Origin: Yinghuangia soli
GTDB taxonomy: Bacteria; Actinomycetota; Actinomycetes; Streptomycetales; Streptomycetaceae
Reading direction: 5' to 3'
Assembly (NCBI RefSeq): GCF_021502675.1
Contig: NZ_JAKFHA010000022.1
Span: 62,001 to 126,000 of the forward strand
Length of the DNA: 64,000 nt
Part shown: one piece after another, positions 41,701 through 48,093 of the stretch
How the letters are laid out: each line of letters begins with the position of its first letter
Position numbering within the stretch: position 1 is the stretch's first letter
The notes under the pieces: model-generated
What the model saw: only the letters and a program-made list of their open reading frames with translations
Told to the model about the DNA's origin: nothing
The model's database searches: none
Translations under genes and position numbers: made by a program

Positions 41701-42468
41701 ACCGACCTGGACCGCTACGGCCGCGAAGCCGCCCCCGCCAAGGGCCGCCGCGCCGCCGGGCTGTCCACCCAGCTCGCCTTCGGCCTCGCCGGCAGCGAGA
41801 TCCCCGAGCCGGCCGGCCTGCCGGAGATGACCGCCGCCGAACGCGTGCGCGCCGAACTGGAGATCCTCGGCATGGACGCCGACCGGCACGTCGTCGGCTT
41901 CTACGAGGACTTCCTCGCCGCGGTCGGCGTCACCCGGTCGCGCGACCTGCTCACCCGCCGGGCCCGCAGCGAACTCCTCGTCGCGGGCGTCAAGGTCGCC
42001 ACCCAGACCCCGCCGGTACGCTCCGGCCGCCGCGTCGTCTTCCTCACCCTGGACGACGCCACCGGCCCGATCGACGCCACCTTCTTCGAGGACGCGCAAG
42101 GCCCGTACGCCGCCACCCTGTTCCACTCGTGGCTCCTGGTCGTCCGCGGCGTGCTGCGCCGGACCGGCCCGCGCGGCGTCTCGCTGCGCGCCACCGGCTG
42201 CTGGGAGATGGGCACCCTGTACGAGGCCTGGCGCGAAGGCGGCACCGACGCGGTGCACGCCCTCATGGCGGGCGCCGCCCCCGGGCACACCGAACAAGCG
42301 GTCGAAGGCGCCGCGGCCAGCCGTTCGACCCGGCCGGTCATGCACCGCGTCCTCGTCCACCCGAGCGGATTCCGCGTATCGCCGTACGCCGACCTGCGCC
42401 CGCCCGGCACACCCGCCAAGGACGCGCCGCGCAAGCTGTGGCACACGAGCCCCGGGAGCGCAGGATGA
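38716..42468 (+). CDS. dnaE2: Error-prone DNA polymerase III alpha subunit DnaE2
   Basis: 1250 aa. N-terminal PHP domain from residue 4 ('FTHLHVASGYSMRYGVSHPH' and 'ALALTDRDGVYGAV') interrupted by an Ala/Pro/Arg-rich insert of about 60 residues (75-135). The C-family polymerase core has 'GAGSLVNHLLGISGVDPLRY', the catalytic 'LPDIDVDVESARR' near residue 487 and the third Asp in 'LLKLDVLGVRM' near 637. The C-terminal part holds a helix-hairpin-helix region and an OB fold ('VLVAGV'-like segment about 1070). DnaE2 copies damaged DNA during the SOS response and causes mutations. The gene is third in an operon behind a LexA box and is followed by a methyltransferase and DinB rather than by imuA/imuB. 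Confidence 0.95.
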   Translation: MTPPFTHLHVASGYSMRYGVSHPHTLVARAADEGMDALALTDRDGVYGAVAFVKACTKAGIRPILGADLAVADPDPHRTPVPTSTGTGPARSATRAARPGLGAGPGSAAAPGSTPARARAAPAAKSRKTPARGGAYVDPRHPRATVLARGRTGWAALCRLVSDAHRRGRAVQEQTAGPRPVPACTRDALAEHASRGDLVVLLGPDSEVGRALAARRPELAARLLAAYRDALPPGALYVELVSHRGPSEDLSHTPGASLSTSLAARMLVLADDHGVPAVLTNAVRYADRADAPVADVLDAARRLVPLGHRHLDRVGNEGYLKSHLEMVQLAAEIVLAADRGTARGLLARTRDLAESLVLDPREDLGIGKVFYPEPEVIGVPSSAAAAELRRRCEAGLGLRGIAPTGRARKRLDDELALIGRLGLPSYFLTVAGVVDLIREMGIRCAARGSGAGSLVNHLLGISGVDPLRYGLIMERFVSDRRSALPDIDVDVESARRTDVYERIMEKFGAERCAMVSMTETYRARHAIRDVGAALGLPPGEIDAVAKAFPHIRARDVRAALRDLPELRASGITEAGFGTLLTLAERLDGLPRHLALHPCGVLLSDTTLLDRTPVETSAQEFPMSQFGKDDVEDLGLLKLDVLGVRMQSAMAHALDEVARTGGGRIDLDAVPFDDPATFELIRSTRTLGCFQIESPGQRELVGKFAPETFEDLIVDISLFRPGPVKSDMVTPFLNARQGWAEPDVIHRDLWPALAETEGVVVFHEQVIRMIATMTGCDFARADVARRALGTVDGQTAIRDWFVAEADRRGYARPVVERVWEVLKAFASFGFCKAHAAAFAVPTYQSAWLKAHHTAAFAAGVLTHDPGMYPKRLILDDARQFGIPVLGVDVNVSDPVYRVERTADGRDGIRIALAEVKGISETEVERIVEARPYTSLADFWHRAGVSRPVVERLILVGAFDTVHAIPPLPDAPRPDTLPQDAPPEDAGLTRRDLLLQLTDLDRYGREAAPAKGRRAAGLSTQLAFGLAGSEIPEPAGLPEMTAAERVRAELEILGMDADRHVVGFYEDFLAAVGVTRSRDLLTRRARSELLVAGVKVATQTPPVRSGRRVVFLTLDDATGPIDATFFEDAQGPYAATLFHSWLLVVRGVLRRTGPRGVSLRATGCWEMGTLYEAWREGGTDAVHALMAGAAPGHTEQAVEGAAASRSTRPVMHRVLVHPSGFRVSPYADLRPPGTPAKDAPRKLWHTSPGSAG

Positions 42469-42556
42469 GACCGCCGCCGAGTGCCCCGATATGCGGGCAG
42501 CGCGTCCCGCAAAACGTTCTAGGGTGGAGCTCCGGGTACACGACAGGAGGCTCCCC

Positions 42557-43285
42557 TTGTCCGACCAGATGCGCCGCCGCAGCTCGATGCGTACCGCCGT
42601 GGTGTGGCAGGTGCTGCGCGCCGCGCTGGACCGCCGTGCGGCGGCTGCCGGGCGGGACGTCCTGGACGTGCTGGACACCGGCGGCGGCACCGGCAACTTC
42701 GCCGTCCCGCTGGCCCGGCTCGGGCACCGCGTCACGGTCGTCGACCCCAGCCCGGACGCGCTCGCCGCACTCGTGCGCCGGGCCGACGAGGCCGGCGTCA
42801 CCGACCTGGTCAAGGCGTACCAGGGCGACACCCAGAACCTGTTCGACGTGGTGGACCGCGAATCCGCGGACATCGTGGTGTGCCACGGCGTCCTGGAGGT
42901 CGTGGACGCCCCCGGCGAGGCCCTGGACACCGTCGCCGCCGCCCTGCGCGGCGGCGGCACCCTCAGCCTGCTCGCCGCCAACCGCACCGGCGCGGTCCTC
43001 GCGCGGGCGCTGGCCGGGCACTTCGCCCAGGCGGCCGCGGCCCTGTCCGACCCGGCCGCACTGCCGCGCCGCTTCAGCGTCGACGAACTCACCGCACTGC
43101 TCGTCAAGGTCGGCCTGCAGCCCGGACCGGTCCACGCTGTCCGGGTCTTCTCCGACCTGGTGCCCGGCGTGCTGGTGGACGACCCGGCGTCGTTCGACGC
43201 GCTGCTCGACCTGGAGAAGGCGGCCGCGGAACTCCCCGAGTACCGCTCCCTCGCGACCCAGATCCACCTCCTCGCCGAGAAGTGA
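42557..43285 (+). CDS. SAM-dependent class I methyltransferase in the SOS operon
   Basis: 242 aa from the TTG at 42557, chosen because ACAGGAGG lies 6 nt upstream; an ATG at 42569 has no such site. Motif I is 'VLDVLDTGGGTGNFAVPLAR', motif II 'VTVVDPSP', and 'DIVVCHGVLEVVDAPGEALD' is the motif IV/post-region. The C-terminal part 'LLVKVGLQPGPVHAVRVFSD' and 'LVPG' resembles SmtA/CmoM-type methyltransferases that modify tRNA, but the substrate is unknown. It sits between dnaE2 and dinB, 88 nt after the former and 21 nt before the latter. Confidence 0.85.
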   Translation: MSDQMRRRSSMRTAVVWQVLRAALDRRAAAAGRDVLDVLDTGGGTGNFAVPLARLGHRVTVVDPSPDALAALVRRADEAGVTDLVKAYQGDTQNLFDVVDRESADIVVCHGVLEVVDAPGEALDTVAAALRGGGTLSLLAANRTGAVLARALAGHFAQAAAALSDPAALPRRFSVDELTALLVKVGLQPGPVHAVRVFSDLVPGVLVDDPASFDALLDLEKAAAELPEYRSLATQIHLLAEK

Positions 43286-43306
43286 CGCCCGAGGGGCGGT
43301 GCGCGC

Positions 43307-44530
43307 ATGAACGCCCACGCGCCCGCCCCCGGTTCCGCCGTCCCCACCGTCATGCACGTCGACATGGACGCCTTCTACGCGTCCGTGGAGATCCGCCGCC
43401 GCCCCGAGCTCCGCGGCCGCCCCGTCGTGGTCGGCGCGCTCGGGGCGCGCGGTGTCGTGCTCTCCGCGACCTACGACGTCCGCGCGCACGGCGTGCACGC
43501 CGGGCAGCCGGTCGGCCGGGCCCGCCGCCTCTGCCCGCAGGCCGTCTTCCTGCCGCCCGACCACGCCGAGTACGCCCGCGTCTCGGCCGGCGTCATGGAG
43601 ATCCTGCGCTCGACCACTCCCGTGGTCGAACCCCTCGCGCTCGACGAGGCCTTCCTCGACCTCGGCGGCTCGCTGCGCCGCCTCGGCGGCGACCCCGAGC
43701 AGGTCGCCGCGGCGATCCGCGCCCGGGTGGCCGACGAGCAGGGCATCACCTGTTCGGTCGGCATCGCGGGCACCAAATTCGTCGCCAAACTGGCCGGTGC
43801 CACCGTCAAGCCGGACGGCCAGCGCCTGGTCCGCGACGAGGACGCGGTCGCCTTCCTGCACCCCCTCCCCGTCGACCGCCTGTGGGGCGTCGGGGAGCGC
43901 ACCGAGGCCGTTCTCACCCGCCTCGGCCTGCACACCGTGGGTGACATCGCCCACACCCCGCCCGCCACACTGTGCCGCGCGCTCGGCCAAGCCGCCGGCC
44001 GCAACCTGCACGCGTTGGCCTGGGGTCGCGACGAGCGCCCGGTCGTCCCGTCCGAACCCGAACGCAGCATGGGCGCCGAGGAGACCTTCCCCGCCGACGT
44101 CGACGACCCCGAGGCGGTACGCCGCACCCTGCTGCGCCTCGCGACCCGCACCGGCAGCCGGCTGCGCGCCGCCGGACTGGCCGGCCGGACCGTCTCGATC
44201 AAGGTCCGCTTCTCCGACTTCACCACGCTGACCAGGTCGAAGACCCTCCGCGAAGCCACCGACGTGGGCCAGGAGATCTACGCCACGGCCTGCGCGCTGC
44301 ACGCCGGCCTGGGCCTGGAACGCGCCCGCCTGCGCCTGGTCGGGGTCCGGATGGAACAACTCGTCGACGGCGACCGCCCCCGCCAACTGGTCCTCGGCGA
44401 ACGGGCCCGCGGCTGGGCGGACGTGGAACGCGCCGCGGACGCCGTACGCCACCGCTTCGGCGGCCACGCGCTGGCCCCGGCCAGCCTGCTCGGCGGCACC
44501 CCGCCGCCGGCCCCCCGCCCCCGCCGCTGA
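43307..44530 (+). CDS. dinB: DNA polymerase IV (Y family)
   Basis: 407 aa. 'VMHVDMDAFYASVEIRRRPE' holds the first catalytic Asp and steric-gate region, and 'EPLALDEAFLDLGG' the second Asp-Glu pair, so it should be an active translesion polymerase, unlike catalytically dead ImuB. 'CSVGIAGTKFVAKLAGATVK' with 'PDGQ' and 'LWGVGERTEAVLTRLGLHTV' (helix-hairpin-helix) follow, then the little-finger domain. 'PRQLVLGERARGW' near residue 360 lies where sliding-clamp motifs often occur. The last gene of the DUF6504-HEPN-dnaE2-methyltransferase-dinB cluster, it presumably shares LexA control. The Pro/Arg-rich C-terminal tail is short. Confidence 0.95.
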   Translation: MNAHAPAPGSAVPTVMHVDMDAFYASVEIRRRPELRGRPVVVGALGARGVVLSATYDVRAHGVHAGQPVGRARRLCPQAVFLPPDHAEYARVSAGVMEILRSTTPVVEPLALDEAFLDLGGSLRRLGGDPEQVAAAIRARVADEQGITCSVGIAGTKFVAKLAGATVKPDGQRLVRDEDAVAFLHPLPVDRLWGVGERTEAVLTRLGLHTVGDIAHTPPATLCRALGQAAGRNLHALAWGRDERPVVPSEPERSMGAEETFPADVDDPEAVRRTLLRLATRTGSRLRAAGLAGRTVSIKVRFSDFTTLTRSKTLREATDVGQEIYATACALHAGLGLERARLRLVGVRMEQLVDGDRPRQLVLGERARGWADVERAADAVRHRFGGHALAPASLLGGTPPPAPRPRR

Positions 44531-44960
44531 CACCCGCTCCGGCCACCCGCCCCGGCCACCGGCCGGCGCGCACCGCCCGACGGGTCTTGCCCGCATCGGG
44601 AACCCGCCGCCGATCCCAAGCGTCAGCCCATGTGGGAATGGGCGGAGACGCATATCATCCTGGGAGCGGCCGGCGTCCGTACGCCGGTCGCGGCAGTCCT
44701 GTCTTTCGCGGTCGTGAACCGGTCGTGGCGGGGCCTGTTTCAGGCCCGTCGCCCGACCTGACATGACCGCGCACCGGACAGGGAATGCATGGGGAAGGTG
44801 GGGAAGCCGTCGCCGACGGAATCGTCACCCGCGCAGGTGAAGTCGACATGGCGGCGCAGAAGGCCTTGTCGTCTTTCGCGGGTGGCTTTCACGATGGCGG
44901 TTCCCTGCCTATCCTGAAAGGGCCGCACCGGTCGCCTCGCGGCCGACGAAGGAGGACGCC
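44531..44960. other. Intergenic region before the DUF3040 gene
   Basis: 430 bp without a convincing gene. A small hairpin (GGGCCTG-TTT-CAGGCCC, 44731-44747) may end dinB transcription. TATCCT at 44910-44915 with TTTCAC 17 nt upstream is a weak promoter candidate for the DUF3040 gene. Confidence 0.45.
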
Positions 44961-45356
44961 GTGCCGCTCTCAGAGCACGAGCAGCGTTTGCTCGAGCAGA
45001 TGGAGCGAGCGCTGTACGCCGAAGATCCCAAGTTCGCGACAGCGCTCGAGGGTGCCGGCATGCGCACGCATACCCGGCGTCGGACGGGCTGGGCGATCGC
45101 CGGTTTCGTCGCCGGCCTCGTCCTGCTCATGACCGGCGTCATGGTGCCGGGAGCCATCTGGGTCAGTGTCGTCGGCTTCCTGCTGATGCTCACGGGTGCA
45201 TTGCTGGCCGTCACCGGCTGGCGCCGCTCCCCGGGGCAGGCGCAGGCGGACGCCGGCAGCTCGCAGGCCGGCCGGGCACCGCGCCCGCGCCGCGCCAAGA
45301 TGATGAACCGCATCGAGGACCGCTGGCGCCGCCGCCGCGAAGAAGAACAAGGCTGA
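44961..45356 (+). CDS. DUF3040 small membrane protein
   Basis: 131 aa. It begins 'MPLSEHEQRLLEQMERALYA' with 'EDPKFA', the hallmark of DUF3040 proteins, then two membrane helices ('IAGFVAGLVLLMTGVMV' and 'VVGFLLMLTGALLAVTG', about 46-88) and a basic tail 'RRAKMMNRIEDRWRRRREEE'. The function is unknown. The GTG at 44961 has GAAGGAGG upstream at ideal spacing. In actinobacteria this gene commonly lies near the dcw cluster, as it does here. Confidence 0.9.
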   Translation: MPLSEHEQRLLEQMERALYAEDPKFATALEGAGMRTHTRRRTGWAIAGFVAGLVLLMTGVMVPGAIWVSVVGFLLMLTGALLAVTGWRRSPGQAQADAGSSQAGRAPRPRRAKMMNRIEDRWRRRREEEQG

Positions 45357-45378
45357 CGGCCCTACCGCATACGCCATG

Positions 45379-45412
45379 AGGCCTGGCTTCCGCTGATGCG
45401 GGAGCCAGGCCT
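45379..45412. terminator. Bidirectional terminator
   Basis: AGGCCTGGCTTCCGC pairs with GCGGGAGCCAGGCCT around TGAT, with one T-G pair. It lies between the convergent stops at 45356 and 45436. Confidence 0.85.
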
Positions 45413-45435
45413 TGCCGTGCCTGCGGACCCGACGG

Positions 45436-47916
45436 TCAGTTGGTGCGGGTGTTGTCGAGATGGTGGCCCAGGTAGCCGACGTGGATGCGGCCGGTGGCGC
45501 CCGCGGCGTCGTCGTGGAAGTGCATGCGCGGCGCCGGGTTGCCGATCCCGCGCAGCTTGACGTGCGCTTCCATGAACACGACCTGCTCGGGAGCGACCTC
45601 GGGCGGCACCGGGAACGTCCGCGCCTTGCGGAACTTCGCCCGCCCCGCGACCGCGTCCGACTCCTTCATGGCGAATTTCTTCGGGGACAGGGCGTAGGCC
45701 CCATGCGGCGGATTGCGGCACCAGTCGCGGAACCCGCCCCGGAAGGTGTTGGCGGACCGGGCCTGCGCGTACGCGTTGAGGGCCCGCAGCGCGTCCCAGG
45801 CGGCGGCCGCCCAGACCCGGGTCAGCCCCGGTTCGGCCTTGTCCAGCGTGGCCGCCCCGCTGTCGAGGCTGTCCGGCAGGCTCACGTGCGGGAGTTCGGT
45901 GCGGGCCCGGCGCAGTACGTCGGCCAGGCACTCGGGTATCCAGACGTCGTACGCGGGCACCGCGTCGGCGCCCGCGGACAGCTCGGCGAGCAGCCCGTCC
46001 AGCCGCCGGATGCGGTCCTCGGAGCGCCGGGACTCCTCGGCGAGCTCCTCGTACTGCAGGACCAGCAGGTCGTAGTCGTCGCGCAGCCGGGCGAGCTGGG
46101 CGGCGAGGTGCTCGGCCTCGGACTCCTCGCCGGCGCTGCGCGACTCGCGGTCCAGTTTGTCGACCAGCCCGCGCAGCTGCCCGACCAGATCACCGGCTTC
46201 GCGCGGGACCGCGACGAGGCGCCCCGGTCCCGCGCCCTGTAACGCGGCGACGACCATCGCGGCGATCTCCCCGGACAGTTCGGCAGGCGTGGCGGGTTGC
46301 GGCGGGGCCGCCGGCGCCCCGGCGGCGCGCCCCGGCGGCCGGGGCGGCACGGACAGCGGCGACGGAAGCCCGCCGCGGCCGGCACCGGGGGCCGCGGACG
46401 GGGATCCGCCGGGCGTCCCGGGGGCGTTGCCCTGCGGCGAGCCTTGCGGCGATGCCGGCGAGGGGACCGAGGAGTGCCCCGCGGATCCGGCCGCCACCTT
46501 CGGGTCCGCGCCTGTGCCCGATCCCGATCCCGCACCCGATCCCGTGCCCGGGTCTGCGCCCGTGCCCGGGTTCGCGCTCGGAGCCGGTCCCGGGGCGGGG
46601 CTGCTGCCCGAGGCCGATGGCGAGGCGGGGGCCGCATCGGAGCGCGGGACCTGGGGCGGGTCCGCTGCGCTGTCCGTCTCCTCATGCCTTGTGCCTGCGG
46701 TGGCCGGGCTCTGTTCGGTGCGCACCCCGGCCGCCGGGCCTGCGGCGCACCCGGTGCCCGGTTCGGCCCCGGGTGTCGCCGCCCGGCTGCCCGGCACGTC
46801 GGCCGTGGCGGGAGCGCCGGGGGATTGTTCGCGGCGGGGGGCCGGCAGGGGGTTGCGTACTCCGGTGGCGGACGCGGTTCCGGAGTCGGTGCTCTCGCCC
46901 GGTCGCGGGCCGGTCCCGCCTGCCGGAGGCGACGCAGCCGCGGCCGGCGTCGGCATCTGGATCGGGTGTCCGGCCGGGCGGCCCCCGCTTCGCCCGGTCG
47001 TCCCGCTGCTGCTCCGCGCCGTTCCCGCGCCCGCTCCCGGTGCGCAGGGCCGCGGTGCCGCGCCCACCGGGAGCACCGCGGCCTGCTCCCAGGGGATCCC
47101 GCGTTCCAGGACCTGCGGGACGAGCCGCAGTCCGCGCCGCACGTCCAGCGGGAGCGCCCGCCGCACGCCGTCCCCGGTCACCCCCGCCACGACCACGTCC
47201 AGCGCCCGGCGGCCCAGGTCGCGCAGCGCCGCACCGCTGCGCACCGGGTGGCGCAGCGGGTAGTCCTCGGTGGCCGGGTCGAACTCCGCGAGGTAGGTGC
47301 GCAAGGCGCCGCCGTAGACCTTGAAGCCTTCCCCCAGCGCCCCGTTCAGGCGTTCCTCGGCCTCCGGGTCGCCCAGCACGGCGACGACCGCGGTGCCCGC
47401 GGTGCGGCGGGCGAGGTGGGCGGCGTGCCGGGCGGGCAGTTCGGGGCGGCGGTCGTCGACGCTCAGCACCACGACCGGGACGCGGCGGCGCGGGTCGAGC
47501 AGGCGCCGCAGCAGTTCGCCCACGTGGTCGGCGTCGTCCACCGCGAAAGGGCCGGTCTCCAGGGGGATCGTTCCGTCGAACGCCCGCTCGGCCTCCAGGA
47601 ACCCGGAGACGATCTCGGCCGCGAAGGCCGCATGCGGGGCGTCCGGAGTGGGGGCGTCGACGGCGATCAGGGCCCACGCCGACTCGCTGATCGAGGCCGG
47701 GCCCCATATGGCGGTGACGCGGACCCGGCCGGAGTCGCATATGTAGCGGCCGCACGTGTCGGCGTCGCGCAGCACGATGTGGCGTTCTGCGGAGGTGTGT
47801 TCGAGTTCCGCGGTGCCGTCGTCCGGTAACTGGTACGCCGCGGCGAAGCTGCGCCGCAGTGCGCGGCCCAGGTGCTCGGCGGACCCGTGGAGTACGGCCT
47901 GATAGACGCGGGCCAC
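45436..47916 (-). CDS. Large multidomain protein of unknown function
   Basis: 826 aa from the GTG at 47916, which has AGGGGG 6 nt upstream. Not recognised. Three parts are visible. Residues 1 to about 310: a folded domain with 'VPVVVLSVDDRRPELPARHA' and 'GEGFKVYGGALRTYLAEFDP', a pattern seen in uncharacterised, sometimes defence-linked, proteins. About 310-560: Pro/Ser/Gly/Ala-rich linker with (PGTGAD)-like near-repeats. About 560-826: a coiled coil ('AEHLAAQLARLRDDYDLLVL' and 'QYEELAEESRRSEDRIRRLD') followed by a C-terminal domain 'RTFPVPPEVAPEQVVFMEAH' ending 'GRIHVGYLGHHLDNTRTN'. No membrane segment. It stands alone, bounded by terminators on both sides. Confidence 0.8.
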   Translation of the reverse strand: MARVYQAVLHGSAEHLGRALRRSFAAAYQLPDDGTAELEHTSAERHIVLRDADTCGRYICDSGRVRVTAIWGPASISESAWALIAVDAPTPDAPHAAFAAEIVSGFLEAERAFDGTIPLETGPFAVDDADHVGELLRRLLDPRRRVPVVVLSVDDRRPELPARHAAHLARRTAGTAVVAVLGDPEAEERLNGALGEGFKVYGGALRTYLAEFDPATEDYPLRHPVRSGAALRDLGRRALDVVVAGVTGDGVRRALPLDVRRGLRLVPQVLERGIPWEQAAVLPVGAAPRPCAPGAGAGTARSSSGTTGRSGGRPAGHPIQMPTPAAAASPPAGGTGPRPGESTDSGTASATGVRNPLPAPRREQSPGAPATADVPGSRAATPGAEPGTGCAAGPAAGVRTEQSPATAGTRHEETDSAADPPQVPRSDAAPASPSASGSSPAPGPAPSANPGTGADPGTGSGAGSGSGTGADPKVAAGSAGHSSVPSPASPQGSPQGNAPGTPGGSPSAAPGAGRGGLPSPLSVPPRPPGRAAGAPAAPPQPATPAELSGEIAAMVVAALQGAGPGRLVAVPREAGDLVGQLRGLVDKLDRESRSAGEESEAEHLAAQLARLRDDYDLLVLQYEELAEESRRSEDRIRRLDGLLAELSAGADAVPAYDVWIPECLADVLRRARTELPHVSLPDSLDSGAATLDKAEPGLTRVWAAAAWDALRALNAYAQARSANTFRGGFRDWCRNPPHGAYALSPKKFAMKESDAVAGRAKFRKARTFPVPPEVAPEQVVFMEAHVKLRGIGNPAPRMHFHDDAAGATGRIHVGYLGHHLDNTRTN

Positions 47917-48003
47917 GACGATCCCCCTGGTGTGAGGCTGATGTTCCACCTTTTGGTCACCGTACGGGGATGAGGCGCCTGCGGTCCGTTACTTCGGCAA
48001 TCG

Positions 48004-48034
48004 GGAACGCCCCGTCCGGTTCGGACGGGGCGTT
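48004..48034. terminator. Hairpin between the unknown gene and the transglutaminase operon
   Basis: GAACGCCCCGTCCG pairs perfectly with CGGACGGGGCGTTC around GTT. On the minus strand it lies 60 nt after the TgpA stop (48094) and so probably ends the moxR operon. Confidence 0.85.
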
Positions 48035-48093
48035 CGCGAACATGCCTTATCGGGGGCAAGCGGGGCTTTTCGCCTGAGGCGTAGCAGTGCGCC

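Noticed and set aside
38416-43365. A 1649-codon open frame on the minus strand antisense to dnaE2 and the methyltransferase
   Set aside because: It mirrors the GC3 pattern of the real plus-strand genes, has no domain signatures and is Ala/Gly/Arg/Val-rich in the way typical of antisense frames in high-GC DNA.
44655-44928. Short minus-strand ORFs upstream of the DUF3040 gene
   Set aside because: No ribosome site, no conserved features and weak codon bias.
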